From the IMG/VR virus record IMGVR_UViG_3300009155_000069, positions 1-60,852 of that record: a stretch of DNA of 60,852 nt. The stretch is one strand, 5' to 3'. Source of the DNA: a virus. A program made the position numbers and the translations under genes. Every line of letters starts with the position of its first letter. Position 1 is the first letter of the stretch. The notes under the pieces are model-generated. The model searched no databases and was not told where the DNA came from. It saw only the letters and a program-made list of their open reading frames with translations. Of the stretch, positions 26,801 through 35,115 are shown piece by piece.

Positions 26801-28170
26801 TCCGTTGTTACCTGACGAGGATCAACGTAATCCCTTGCACGAGTATCAAGCGTTGAGTCTGCTACGCGCCCCGTGAGTTGCGTAATCTCTTCGTCCGTAG
26901 CGGTGTACCCCAATCTTGCCAATGCAGCCGCCGCTTCGTCTTTATCGGTCGTGTTGTCGTCAATGTAGGTAGCCGCTGCTTTAGTAACATCACCTGTCTT
27001 GAGGAACGCATCAAGCTGCTCTTGATCCAACGGAGTGCCAAGGGCTTGTTCAACAGAATTTTTTGCAGTCACCGTGTCGTTAAACACTTTGGCAACTTGC
27101 TGTGCGTTAGCTTCTTCTTGCTTTTGGAAGTCTGCAATCGAAGTATCCAATACAGATTTTTGCTGTACTAACGTCTGCTCAAGTGTGGGAAGCTGAGTTT
27201 TTAACCCATCTAATTCAGTAGATAGGGTAGCTAGTTTTGTTTCAGCGGTAGCACGCGCATCTTCATAACCGGGAATTGCATCGTTAACAAGGTTAGCGTA
27301 TTTGTTGACTTCCTCTACCGCAACTTCCCCTCTGTCATACCCCGCTTTTAATTCGTTGTATTTGTCAAGGTTGGCTTGAATTACTTCACGCTTTTTATTG
27401 ATGTCATCCGCAGTTGTCGTGTACTCTTGGACAATTTCATTTTGCCGTTTGCCGTTATCGTCCAACGCCTTACCTGTTTGGGTAGCGTTGTTGTAAGCCG
27501 TTTGCAATGTCGAGCTAACGTCTTTAAGTCCATCTTTTAGGTAATCTTTACCCGCGCCCAGCATGCTGCTCAATACAGAATTGACGACTGCCTTATCAGT
27601 ATCTTTACCCAAAACACCCGCAGCTAGACCCGCATTTACAGCACGTTGCGTAGCGGCACCAGCCGCACCATAGTCTTTTGCAAGGTCATTGAAGCCGGGG
27701 ATTCTTGAGGTAACCTCATTAACTCCTGCCATCGCGCCAGCAGTTAAACCTGCGGTCAAACCACCAGTAATCAATGCTTTGATTGGATCGCCTTTACCAG
27801 TAAGTGCTGACCCAAGTGCGGCTTGAGTACCACCACCAGCCATAGCGCCAGCAACTTTACCAATGCTTCCTGCAATTGAAGTAAATCCTGCATCGGTAGC
27901 GGCGCTTGCAATTGATGAAGAAACAGAGGACGCAACAGAAGCACCTACAAAAGAAGTGACGCCCCCAATTACCGCCCCTTTAAGTGCATCTGATACTGAT
28001 GCGCCTTGTGCAAGTGATAGCCCTGCGGAAACAACTCCTGAACCAATTGCGGTAGCAACGGCAGTTGAAACAGTGGCGGTCGTAAGCGCCCCAACAACGG
28101 CAGTACCAATAGCGGCGGCAACTCCCGTTTCAACTATTATGGCCCCAATAAATACGGCTGCTGCTGGCAT
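23863..28170 (-). CDS. Large virion protein with 47-residue repeats, probable ejection protein
   Basis: The 1435-residue protein opens with about 180 residues of Gly/Ala/Val/Ser-rich hydrophobic sequence that could cross membranes. Residues 230-380 look like a coiled coil. Four clear 47-residue repeats follow (YVDPRQVTIDEAK...TYGYTPTDEELAQFAGQ) plus degenerate copies. A long Asp/Thr-rich region follows. The C-terminus has LSGGEFVIPADVVSHLGNG and YALMERVRKARTG, a motif widespread in phage virion proteins. This organisation suggests an injected internal protein or channel former. The ATG is two bases after the previous stop. Confidence 0.82.
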   Translation of the reverse strand: MPAAAVFIGAIIVETGVAAAIGTAVVGALTTATVSTAVATAIGSGVVSAGLSLAQGASVSDALKGAVIGGVTSFVGASVASSVSSSIASAATDAGFTSIAGSIGKVAGAMAGGGTQAALGSALTGKGDPIKALITGGLTAGLTAGAMAGVNEVTSRIPGFNDLAKDYGAAGAATQRAVNAGLAAGVLGKDTDKAVVNSVLSSMLGAGKDYLKDGLKDVSSTLQTAYNNATQTGKALDDNGKRQNEIVQEYTTTADDINKKREVIQANLDKYNELKAGYDRGEVAVEEVNKYANLVNDAIPGYEDARATAETKLATLSTELDGLKTQLPTLEQTLVQQKSVLDTSIADFQKQEEANAQQVAKVFNDTVTAKNSVEQALGTPLDQEQLDAFLKTGDVTKAAATYIDDNTTDKDEAAAALARLGYTATDEEITQLTGRVADSTLDTRARDYVDPRQVTTDEARTAFQDTYGYTPTDAELAQFAGQRDEVNTFADIGKYVDPRQVTIDEAKAQFQNTYGYTPTDEELAQFAGQRDQAGTYADIGKYVDPRQVTIDEAKTQFLDTYGYTPTDAELAQFAGQRDEASTFTDIGAYVDPRQVTADEFAGFAADENFFFDPADTDFLSQYTGQKDEASTANAFRTYADPLATTIQEAIDIYKQQYADIMGIDAADVSDATAREFMNASGNTREDVYKLNAQNKFSQDIGFEGYQDRTLAQESLGEARPEADFWNQFKGTSGVVGVEGSDITPTQFAQSSGEATALKPQADANDLAQEATDQQAQLPADQFGFDTLGQTAAIPTNQVAAADPFAFDPNVDMVGPPTPADLGVDTASIADTTSDITGAQTSPVTNPTIATADLPQLEDTQLFTMPTNLMAADLGVANAPVDTSGVSELLNYGKDQGVQTAAYQPSNIMSDPENVGDIGLRSLITSQQGGTSGTADDTGIASLTDRNLTEMTKPDLEATTKGTATYSALTDADPTKTIGTSILDDRPDDIHGGVQTGGLYSGAKNELGASDTLASKYFNEPNKEAKAAEDVGLTRGLGTGNNTYTYAEPRPTDQILRDTGTSADADKLDQFLSPLRTDKTTLPVSNEPARATQTNLGNNMDDYDEVGFENLINQITAADASRSDSDPELNGTVNTGVDESFLGRLSPADQERYLAMQDPNYKVPDYGIQDLGISQENIDSFNQNFNPAGGFTSGWQTVGSDRIFINDDGTAIGMNENGESYSLSPEEVNSMIKNGLLNTKQSGYVAATGGTGNTPGGTGKTTTTTKTTGANSTTDKLANALTTALTNPKTLAAIAGGALGAASAPKGMTPMGLRSIAAGTGGQRVQTGAQGTRGKGTVNYFEKKATGGSIKGGLGYLKSAHDGMKDKIDATIDNKRPAKLSGGEFVIPADVVSHLGNGNSEAGAKQLYALMERVRKARTGTADQGKQINPKKYLPR
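26266..26829 (-). repeat. 141-bp coding repeats (47 residues), four copies
   Basis: Units begin at Tyr codons near 26829, 26688, 26547 and 26406, exactly 141 bases apart. The second and third share long identical DNA stretches (for example around 26661-26700 and 26520-26560), so they duplicated recently or are being homogenised. A further degenerate unit follows toward 26266. Confidence 0.9.
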
Positions 28171-28171
28171 A

Positions 28172-28600
28172 TTAGAACTCCATCACGTATGCAGTCATCG
28201 GCTTGCCTTTGACATCAATTTTGAGCGTTTTTACAGGAAGACCCGTCAGTTGAGCAAGGCGTCCATACCTGTTATCTGGTGTGTAGGTGTAAGCAGTCTT
28301 GACTCCAATCTTCTTTAGATAATCCGCAAGTTTTTTAAAATCATCAGCCAACATACGTGGTTGTGCTTCTTTACCGATTGTGTGAATCTCAACAATACCT
28401 TTACCACGAACCATGATAAGGAACAACACGTTCCCAAGGTGCACAAGTTTGGCCCCTTCATCTTTTACAGTGGTGGCAAGTTTGCCAAGCATCTCTTGCG
28501 CTTTTTTATCCGAACCTGTTTCTTCTTTAAAGTAGTTCAGCGCAATCTGTACGATTTGCTCTTGCTCTTGTTTGTCCATGACTTGTTCTTGTTCTGCCAT
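28172..28600 (-). CDS. GNAT-like acetyltransferase-fold phage protein
   Basis: The 142-residue protein has an N-terminal charged helix. A core then reads VHLGNVLFLIMVRGKGIVEI, with HTIG and a helix (DDFKKLADYLKKIGVKTAYTY), then YGRLAQLTGLPV and a last strand. Such strand-helix order with a R-G-x-G-x-V stretch recalls GNAT-like proteins that many podoviruses encode near internal virion proteins. The usual acetyl-CoA loop is not clear, so enzymatic activity is doubtful. It stands between the small fibre-related gene and the large ejection proteins. Confidence 0.6.
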   Translation of the reverse strand: MAEQEQVMDKQEQEQIVQIALNYFKEETGSDKKAQEMLGKLATTVKDEGAKLVHLGNVLFLIMVRGKGIVEIHTIGKEAQPRMLADDFKKLADYLKKIGVKTAYTYTPDNRYGRLAQLTGLPVKTLKIDVKGKPMTAYVMEF

Positions 28601-28601
28601 A

Positions 28602-28916
28602 TCAACCTACTTTCCAATTTGTACCATCGGAATAGACGGGCACTTTGACAGCACCTCCTCCGACGACTGTGGCTCCAAACGTGGGGCCAGTTGCATTAGT
28701 TACAAATGATTTTGCCCCTATCCCTGCATCTGCCGCACTTGGCAAGTCTGCTACGAGGTACACAGGTGGCGCTTGCAATTGATTGACTGCGGCATTTAAT
28801 TTTGTGAAGTACAGCCGCAAGACGTTGTTTAACTGATCTTGATATGCACGGTCGTAATCTTCTCGCGCCAACGGAAGTGCTGGTGGCGCTACTTGGTTGA
28901 GTAAATTAACGCTCAT
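28602..28916 (-). CDS. Small virion protein (104 aa)
   Basis: The product has a helical N-terminal part (YQDQLNNVLRLYFTKLNAAV), a short Pro stretch, and a C-terminal region FVTNATGPTFGATVVGGGAV followed by PVYSDGTNWKVG. The last motif is a common end in phage fibre or tip proteins. It begins on the stop of the gp10-like gene (ATGA). It is probably a minor tail or fibre-associated component. Confidence 0.7.
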   Translation of the reverse strand: MSVNLLNQVAPPALPLAREDYDRAYQDQLNNVLRLYFTKLNAAVNQLQAPPVYLVADLPSAADAGIGAKSFVTNATGPTFGATVVGGGAVKVPVYSDGTNWKVG

Positions 28917-31033
28917 GAGTTACCTCTGCGACCATCGGCACGAATGTCAAGGCGAGGAGAGCCAAGTTGCCATGCAACACCCAACGCATCTGACGATACC
29001 TTGTAGGCCAACTGACGACCGCGTACACGTACAAACACCTGTCCAGTAAATTCCTCAACAGGAACTTGAGCAGTGCGTGTAATGCCAGCGTAGGCAGAGC
29101 CACCCACAGAGAGTGGATCGTTATAGCCAGAACCCGAGTTCTGCAACGGATACAACGTCATGGTGATTGCAGGGCTTGTGGCGGTCGAGTTGCGGAACGT
29201 CACGTCAGGCAACACGCGATAGATAAACATGAACTTGTCACCATCGTCAATGTCAAATTCAGCAGACGTGATTGATGCTTCAATCGGCGCAGTCGTACCT
29301 GATGAGTTATCGTCATAACCAACTTCATGGGTCACAATATTGTTGAGATAAGTTGCACCAATTGGGTTGTCCAGCACCCCTGTATCTAACCATGCAGTGC
29401 GTGCCAAGTTGCCGTAGTACCAAATGTCTTCGGCATAGTTGTAGATCACATAGCGGTCAACTTGATTGGAGTTCAACGAGCAGTAGAACCACCAGACTTC
29501 ATTGAAGCCTTCATTTGTGCCAGCACACACTTGATCAAACTGCGCATTGTTGATGTCCGAAAAAATGTATTGGCGTAAGTCACAACGCATGGACTGGGTG
29601 CGACCGTCGTACTTGTAAAATTTGTCTACACCCATCCAGTAAGAGATACCGTTGGCGTACGCCACAGCGTTCTCGCCAGCGATTGAGATGTTGTCACCAA
29701 CGATGTCAGCCTTCCAAACCACAGGCGCACCCACATACTGCATCGAATACAACGATGAGTCTGTCCACACCAAAAGTTCTTGGCGAGACTGAATGGCAGT
29801 CACAATCTGTGATCCATGCGAGAGTTGCAAGAACCCCGCTTGGTTTGTGGCGCTCGGCGTCCAATCCGTTACAGACTCTTGGTCAGCCCAGCGAACCAGC
29901 ATGGGGTTAAATGTTGAGGAACCGTACTCAGTGCAACCCAACGCAAACACAAATCGGTTGATGTCCGAGACGATGATGTAGTTCTGTTGAGTCGGAACGT
30001 CAGAGGCATACGCAAGGTTTGCTGCGTTGATACCGCGAACTGACAAGTAGTGTGTGGGTGTTTGCGTACCCGACGTGTTGATAGCTGCGCCCCCAGCAGT
30101 CGCCGAGAGGTTACACGTAGTACCGGAGGCGTTGATTACATAATATGTTGTGCCGGGAACCAGACCAGTCGGCAATGCGCCTGTGGTCAAAAGTTGAACA
30201 GCGGTGTTATTGGGTAACGTAACCGTAAATGTCACTACCGCAGGGCTTGCAATCGTAACTGTAAAAGTAGTTGCTCGATAGCCTGTTGAAGCATCCCAAT
30301 AATAAATACCGCCCCCACGAGGGCCAAAAATTAGGTCTTCACCAAAGTTGTATTGACTCCATAGACGCACGGGGTCAGTGCCCGTTGTACCAATACCCCA
30401 AGTACCAGAACCCCAACTACCAGCGCCCCAACCTGTTAGTGGAACAGCGTACTCAGGGCCAGTATCAATCTCATAGAAAGCGTACACACCTGTACCGCCA
30501 CCCGTACCAGAAGATGCGGCTGTACCGGGAACAAGGATTGTATAACTACCTACCGTGGCAGTCATGATTAAAAAACTGCCAGTAAGCACAACACCACGAA
30601 CAGTTGGCGCGTTGTAGAAGTCAACGTAATTACCTACGCTGTACCCAGTCGTTGCATCAGTAACCGTAACGGTTGTGTACGCTACACCACCAATTGTTTG
30701 GTTGGTTGAAGTGGCAGTTGTAAAAGGGTTAGACCCTAGCGCGTGTACGCTTGCATAGGGGGTGGAATCAAAATACGCGCCGCCACTTGAAACGTAGAAC
30801 TTGAGGTTGGTGCCAACACCGAGGAGCTTTTCAGAACCCAAAGTCACCCATGCCCATAAGGAGCGGCAGGTGCCCAAAAACGTGTTGGTAGATACTCGCA
30901 CCCAGCCGCCAATCTTTTCGGGTGTGCCTTGGCGAAACCGCACTTTGTCCGATTCGTACCAGCCGTTCTCGTTGGTGTATCGGGTGTTTTCGCGGTTAAC
31001 GCCAGACTTCAGGGTTATCTTTTTTAATGGCAT
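28913..31033 (-). CDS. Tail/stabilisation protein, P22 gp10-like
   Basis: The 706-residue product begins LKSGVNRENTRYTNENGWYE and KVRFRQGTPEKIGGW. It has repeated Trp/Gly-rich strands such as SYWMGVDKFYKYDGRTQS and YVIYNYAEDIWYYG, as in beta-propeller tail-needle-adjacent proteins. This beginning is familiar from podovirus-like phages, where the protein is labelled gp10 or nozzle-like. A central insert (TGYRATTFTVTI to about residue 330) looks like an extra Ig-like domain. Role inferred: closing or extending the tail tube. It lies between the lysis genes and the ejection proteins. Confidence 0.7.
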   Translation of the reverse strand: MPLKKITLKSGVNRENTRYTNENGWYESDKVRFRQGTPEKIGGWVRVSTNTFLGTCRSLWAWVTLGSEKLLGVGTNLKFYVSSGGAYFDSTPYASVHALGSNPFTTATSTNQTIGGVAYTTVTVTDATTGYSVGNYVDFYNAPTVRGVVLTGSFLIMTATVGSYTILVPGTAASSGTGGGTGVYAFYEIDTGPEYAVPLTGWGAGSWGSGTWGIGTTGTDPVRLWSQYNFGEDLIFGPRGGGIYYWDASTGYRATTFTVTIASPAVVTFTVTLPNNTAVQLLTTGALPTGLVPGTTYYVINASGTTCNLSATAGGAAINTSGTQTPTHYLSVRGINAANLAYASDVPTQQNYIIVSDINRFVFALGCTEYGSSTFNPMLVRWADQESVTDWTPSATNQAGFLQLSHGSQIVTAIQSRQELLVWTDSSLYSMQYVGAPVVWKADIVGDNISIAGENAVAYANGISYWMGVDKFYKYDGRTQSMRCDLRQYIFSDINNAQFDQVCAGTNEGFNEVWWFYCSLNSNQVDRYVIYNYAEDIWYYGNLARTAWLDTGVLDNPIGATYLNNIVTHEVGYDDNSSGTTAPIEASITSAEFDIDDGDKFMFIYRVLPDVTFRNSTATSPAITMTLYPLQNSGSGYNDPLSVGGSAYAGITRTAQVPVEEFTGQVFVRVRGRQLAYKVSSDALGVAWQLGSPRLDIRADGRRGNS

Positions 31034-31034
31034 A

Positions 31035-31400
31035 TCAGGTCACCCTTACCCACTCCGGTTTGCCTTGGCCTCGGCTGAAGTGTGGACAGTCCACGAGCTT
31101 CTTGCCGTTCCCGCCCCACGAGTTTAGGGGGTTGAGCGTTTCCCAATAGGCACCCAGAGGGGCAAGTGTGGCTTTGTCGCCAACGAGTTTGCCGTTCTTA
31201 AAGATGTTGAAGTCCACTGCCAAGCGTACCAAGTGCAACGAGTTCATCGTCTGGCTACGCCCAGTCTTCATGTAGATTTCTTGCTGTTCGGGAGTACGGT
31301 ACAACTCTCCTGCGGTGAGGGTAAAGCCTTGCTCGGTTGCAAACTGAATCAGCTTGCACATATCAAGGAGAAAAGCAGCTTGTTCGGTAACAAGGCTCAT
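31035..31400 (-). CDS. M15 family endopeptidase (endolysin)
   Basis: The 121-residue protein has the zinc ligands of M15 peptidases: H56 and D63 in SLHLVRLAVDF and H107 in CPHFSR, with GELYRTPEQQ (R35) before. This family cuts the peptide stem of peptidoglycan. There is no signal peptide, so it needs the holin encoded just upstream at 31397-31903, with which it overlaps by four bases. It is short, as is usual for a single-domain phage endolysin. Confidence 0.9.
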   Translation of the reverse strand: MSLVTEQAAFLLDMCKLIQFATEQGFTLTAGELYRTPEQQEIYMKTGRSQTMNSLHLVRLAVDFNIFKNGKLVGDKATLAPLGAYWETLNPLNSWGGNGKKLVDCPHFSRGQGKPEWVRVT

Positions 31401-31903
31401 TTGTTCCCCCTTTTCATTTCAGCGAGTTTCTCAATGGTGCGACCACCAAAGTATGCGCCCATGATCAGCATGCCCCATTGACCTAGCAACGATACGTAGG
31501 ACTCGTTGGCATTGTAGCCAAAGGCTGACATCATGGAGAACAAGAAATACCCCACAAAGATTGCAATCAAACTCATGGGGCGAATGTTTTTAGATAGCCA
31601 AGAGTCAGACGACATGTCTGATTTCCAGCGGTCTGAGACGTTGTTGTCTTCATTCTGCGCGGCAGCGGCAAAGGCTTGGAGTTCGTCGATACCTAGCTTC
31701 TTCTCCTCTATGCGCAAGCGCAGAAGTTCTTCTTCGTGATCCAACTCATACTGTTTGAGTTTCACGGTGTCTTCAGCCGATAGCGGCTGGTCAATCTTGA
31801 TGCCTGTCTTTTCCTCAACCCAATCTTTGCCTTTTGCCAAGACAGCATTTGAGATGAGGGAAAGACCCTGCGAAAGTAGCGGTGCAAGGAGTGCGGGAAT
31901 CAT
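31397..31903 (-). CDS. Holin, GTA/3TM type
   Basis: The 168-residue product starts with a hydrophobic segment (LLAPLLSQGLSLISNAVL). It then has a charged helix of about 60 residues, then SWLSKNIRPMSLIAIFVGYF and two C-terminal membrane helices ending WGMLIMGAYFGGRTIEKLAE. That order is typical of the 3TM holin family known from gene transfer agents. It lies in a lysis cassette between a small membrane protein and the M15 endolysin. Confidence 0.85.
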   Translation of the reverse strand: MIPALLAPLLSQGLSLISNAVLAKGKDWVEEKTGIKIDQPLSAEDTVKLKQYELDHEEELLRLRIEEKKLGIDELQAFAAAAQNEDNNVSDRWKSDMSSDSWLSKNIRPMSLIAIFVGYFLFSMMSAFGYNANESYVSLLGQWGMLIMGAYFGGRTIEKLAEMKRGNK

Positions 31904-32214
31904 TTTTTACTCCCAATTTTCTCGTTTATAACCGCGATGTCTTGGCGGTTGTGCATGATGTCATCACGGTTCTTTTGGATTTCTTTTTCCAAGTCTTGAC
32001 GCAACTTCTCACGCGCAAGTTCAGCGCCCGTGTTGGTAGCCTGTTTGTTGTCGGAGGTCACCACAAGACTGATCTTGTTGTTCAGAATGGTGACCTCGTG
32101 ACTCAGGGAGTTAAGCGCCGACATGAGGTAAGTTACGCACGCAAACATGATTGGGAGAATTGCAAACGCAATCTTCTCAATGAACTCGTGTTTAGCTTTG
32201 GACTCATCCGACAT
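31900..32214 (-). CDS. Membrane coiled-coil protein of the lysis cassette
   Basis: One membrane helix near residues 14-33 (IAFAILPIMFACVTYLMSAL) is followed by a long coiled coil with many charged residues to the C-terminus. It overlaps the holin gene by four bases. The layout (N-in membrane anchor, periplasmic coil) fits a spanin or holin-modulating protein, but no lipobox partner is seen, so the role stays open. Confidence 0.7.
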   Translation of the reverse strand: MSDESKAKHEFIEKIAFAILPIMFACVTYLMSALNSLSHEVTILNNKISLVVTSDNKQATNTGAELAREKLRQDLEKEIQKNRDDIMHNRQDIAVINEKIGSKK

Positions 32215-32227
32215 GTCGGCTCCTTAA

Positions 32228-32398
32228 TTACTCCGCAGTAGCGGCAGGTTGTGCGGCCTCGGGCATAGGCATCTGGGGGATGGCTTGCTCTTGGATCGCT
32301 TGGATCAACTGAAAGGTTTCCTGATAAGGCTTGGTGCCAAGGAATTGAATCACGGCGTTTACCAAGTTCAGGGACAGTGCAATTTTTTGATCGTTCAT
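32228..32398 (-). CDS. Short hypothetical protein (56 aa)
   Basis: A complete frame with ATG at 32398 and a good ribosome site (GGAGAATGAAAA before the ATG on the minus strand) encodes a 56-residue protein. Its N-terminal half is helical (LSLNLVNAVIQFLGTKPYQE) and its C-terminus is Pro/Ala-rich. It fills the gap between the lysis cassette and the fibre-associated genes. Many phages have a similar small protein here, but I do not know its function. Confidence 0.75.
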   Translation of the reverse strand: MNDQKIALSLNLVNAVIQFLGTKPYQETFQLIQAIQEQAIPQMPMPEAAQPAATAE

Positions 32399-32450
32399 TT
32401 TTCATTCTCCGATGCCACTGAAATGGGGCAGTGGCGTAACCCCAAAAACA

Positions 32451-32792
32451 TTATGCCGCAGGAGTGGCCCAAGGCAAAGGTGGTTGGATGACTGGCGGGT
32501 TGATTTGATTGTCAATTGTCTGCTGCACACTTGCTTCTACTCCAGTTTTGTCAACACCGTTTGCCCAGCACCAGCCCAAGACTTGCGCTTGAGTTAAGTC
32601 GGCGTAAGGGACGAACGTGCCTTCAGGGGCAGGGAACGTAGCTGTGCCGAAGGATGTTGCTGTGTAGTCTATGGTATTGGCTGTCTCAGCGCCATTACAG
32701 CGCCAGCCTGCGGTGATAACAGTCTCAGGAGGAGTTGCGGTCGTAGGAGTGGTTCGCATCCATTCGATGACCCAAGTGATAGTTGCTGACAT
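32451..32792 (-). CDS. Conserved phage protein, DUF7936-like
   Basis: The 113-residue product has WRCNGAETANTIDYTATSFG in the middle, then FVPYADLTQAQVLGWCWANG and an INPPVIQPPLPW end. That pattern matches what I remember of DUF7936, found next to tail-fibre genes of many phages. It follows the tail-fibre assembly-like gene. Its role is unknown; it may be a small fibre-associated protein. Confidence 0.75.
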   Translation of the reverse strand: MSATITWVIEWMRTTPTTATPPETVITAGWRCNGAETANTIDYTATSFGTATFPAPEGTFVPYADLTQAQVLGWCWANGVDKTGVEASVQQTIDNQINPPVIQPPLPWATPAA

Positions 32793-32802
32793 ACTTTTTC
32801 CT

Positions 32803-33105
32803 TTAAGGCTTGGGATATTTGGCTTTTACGGCATTAATAGCGGCCTTCCAAGCGTCATAACCGCCGTGGTACAGCAAATCAAACTGGTCTGCAAACGGCG
32901 GGTACTCTGCTTTGCGTAAGTCGCCATAGGTTGGCGCATACACAGTCGGCGGCTTGTCAATCGAATCTAAATGGTATTGGACAACTTCGTCCAATTGATT
33001 TTCAGTTGCGACAGCAACAGCAAATGTAATTTCTTTGCCATCTTTTTCCGTGGTGATTTGAAAATGGTTTTGCTGACCATCAATTTTTACTTTTGTGTAT
33101 TCCAT
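32803..33105 (-). CDS. Tail-fibre assembly-like protein (100 aa)
   Basis: The N-terminal half forms beta strands (ITTEKDGKEITFAVAVA). The C-terminus ends RKAEYPPFADQFDLLYHGGY, then a helix and KAKYPKP. This end is the typical sequence of small proteins encoded after tail fibres, related to fibre-assembly proteins. It lies directly after the fibre gene. A chaperone role is inferred. Confidence 0.75.
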   Translation of the reverse strand: MEYTKVKIDGQQNHFQITTEKDGKEITFAVAVATENQLDEVVQYHLDSIDKPPTVYAPTYGDLRKAEYPPFADQFDLLYHGGYDAWKAAINAVKAKYPKP

Positions 33106-33114
33106 GTTTATTCC

Positions 33115-35103
33115 TTATGCGTTGGGACGATATCTGATTGCTGTAAAAGAAAATGTGAAAGTGCTACCAGTGTTGTTTGTCCAGCGATAACCATCAACTG
33201 ACGGTTGATAAGCAAAAGTTCCATAAGTACTGCCTATGGAAGACACCAAAGTAACTGCGCCGCCCCCAGATATCCACATACCAACACTGCCAATGGAATA
33301 GTTGTTGACAATAAGCATTCCAGAGAATGAAGAAAAATCTACGGTTGCACCGTTTGCAACAGCTGTACTACGAGTGTTTGATATTTGTCCTACGCCAAAA
33401 GCAGTTGTGAATGCCAGTTGACCATCTCGGTTAAGAGACATTCCATAGTCCCAAGATATAGGGCCATCAGTCGAGCCACTGGGGGCGGTTTCCCAAGTAA
33501 ATACGCCATTTACTTGATACATCCTTGATGCAAAACCACCCTCAATGTATCTATCTGTCGCTCCATCAAACCAAGAGTTTGCGGTTAACACAAATAAATT
33601 GTCCGAAGTTCTTTCCCATAACGCACCTGAACTGCCAATTTGCAGTGCTTTTGACCCGCTGTCCCATGTAGCTTTGGGAACAACTGCAACTCCCAAGTTG
33701 CCACGACCATCAACAATAAATCTGTCTGCGCCAGCGGTAACCAAAAATGCGTAATCAGAAGCAACGCCGCCAGTGTGATAAATCCTAGCGCCTTTTCCTG
33801 TTGCGCCGTAAGAAGTTAAGTTCAACATGTAATCTGTTGAAGCAGTCTTAATCATTGCAACGCCAAATTCAGCACCTGATGTGGGAACTGCAATATCGCT
33901 AATGCTAAACAAATCTGCCGCACCAGATGAGCCTTTGACGGCTAGTCTGCTTTCAGGGCCTGAAGTGCCAATACCTACACTGCCAAGCACAGCAAGCCCA
34001 TTGTTGCCAACGCTTGTCAGTGATGTGTAGCCTATACCTACTGCGCCTACACCGCCTGTGGCTCCTGCAATTGTCATTGAGGTGCTACCAGCAATACTCC
34101 AAACATGGCCAACACCATAATCTTGTTTGTATGTTAGTGGTTGCAATGCGCCCCGTTGCGTGACCATCTCAAGACTAAATCCATCGGCAGAACCGCCAAC
34201 ATAATTTACAGTTGCTGAACTGGTAGTCGCAAAATTTACTTTTGAGCCAACGGTGGAAAAACTTAAATCTCCCGTAGCACTCAGCGTTCCAGTGACTGCA
34301 AGGCCAGTGGAGGAGAAAGTTGCAATGTCTGCACTGGCAGCATAACTATAAATATACAAATTATCATTTGCGACATTTCGCTGACCAAAAATCCATTTAT
34401 CCGCAGATGCCGTTTGAAACTTTAATATGCCGTTTGTACTTGTAGTGGTTCGGTTAATCAGTACGGTGTCATTGGTAGTGCTACTGTTTAGGGTCAATGT
34501 TCCAGCAAGGGTGGCCCCACCCGCCAAAAACAAATTGCGTGGGCGAGTGGCTCCAGAGGCTCCAATGTCGTACGTATTGTCGGTAAAGATCAGGTTGCTG
34601 GTAATTGTGCCGTTCACCGTCACGGTGTCAGCAGAGGCGTCGCCAAGGATGGTATTACCTGTTACGGTCAAGTTGGTAAACGTACCAGCACCGCTGGTAT
34701 TGCTGACCTTAATAAAGTCAGTCCCATTCCATGCGCAAACGGCTGATTCGCCCTTAACAATCGTTACGCCCGTGGTTGGGCCTACCCCACGAAGCACAAT
34801 GGATTGGGGGCCGCCAGAGGCGTTAATCACCGTGTAAATCTTGGACTGCGCGGGAGCCGTGATGTTACGGGTCGTGGTACCCGAGGCTGGGTTCCACAAA
34901 ATGATTGCTTGTCGGGCTTGGTTGGACGCACCTGTGGTGGTCGTCAACGTGATGTCCGCATCGGTCGTAATGCTGGTTGTACCTGCAACGGCGGTGTCCA
35001 GCAATGAGGTGATGGCGTTGTTTACCGTGTCACCCCAAGTACCAGACAGTTCACCCGTGACTGGTAGGGCCAGACCAAGGAGAGAGGTATATGCTGTCGT
35101 CAT
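33115..35103 (-). CDS. Tail fibre or spike protein
   Basis: The 662-residue protein starts TAYTSLLGLALPVTGELSGT and WGDTVNNAITSLLDTAVAGT, the standard start of fibre proteins in many aquatic phages. The middle is made of Thr/Gly/Ser-rich beta repeats with LTLNSSTTNDTVLINRTTTS-like stretches. The C-terminal part is also beta-rich and ends with a short hydrophobic strand. It probably binds the host surface. Downstream genes fit fibre assembly. No enzymatic motif is seen. Confidence 0.85.
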   Translation of the reverse strand: MTTAYTSLLGLALPVTGELSGTWGDTVNNAITSLLDTAVAGTTSITTDADITLTTTTGASNQARQAIILWNPASGTTTRNITAPAQSKIYTVINASGGPQSIVLRGVGPTTGVTIVKGESAVCAWNGTDFIKVSNTSGAGTFTNLTVTGNTILGDASADTVTVNGTITSNLIFTDNTYDIGASGATRPRNLFLAGGATLAGTLTLNSSTTNDTVLINRTTTSTNGILKFQTASADKWIFGQRNVANDNLYIYSYAASADIATFSSTGLAVTGTLSATGDLSFSTVGSKVNFATTSSATVNYVGGSADGFSLEMVTQRGALQPLTYKQDYGVGHVWSIAGSTSMTIAGATGGVGAVGIGYTSLTSVGNNGLAVLGSVGIGTSGPESRLAVKGSSGAADLFSISDIAVPTSGAEFGVAMIKTASTDYMLNLTSYGATGKGARIYHTGGVASDYAFLVTAGADRFIVDGRGNLGVAVVPKATWDSGSKALQIGSSGALWERTSDNLFVLTANSWFDGATDRYIEGGFASRMYQVNGVFTWETAPSGSTDGPISWDYGMSLNRDGQLAFTTAFGVGQISNTRSTAVANGATVDFSSFSGMLIVNNYSIGSVGMWISGGGAVTLVSSIGSTYGTFAYQPSVDGYRWTNNTGSTFTFSFTAIRYRPNA

Positions 35104-35115
35104 GTGTTTTCCTTA

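Noticed and set aside
26266-26829. Regular repeats as a CRISPR array
   Set aside because: The 141-base units are whole coding units of one protein with no unique spacers, and no cas operon is present.
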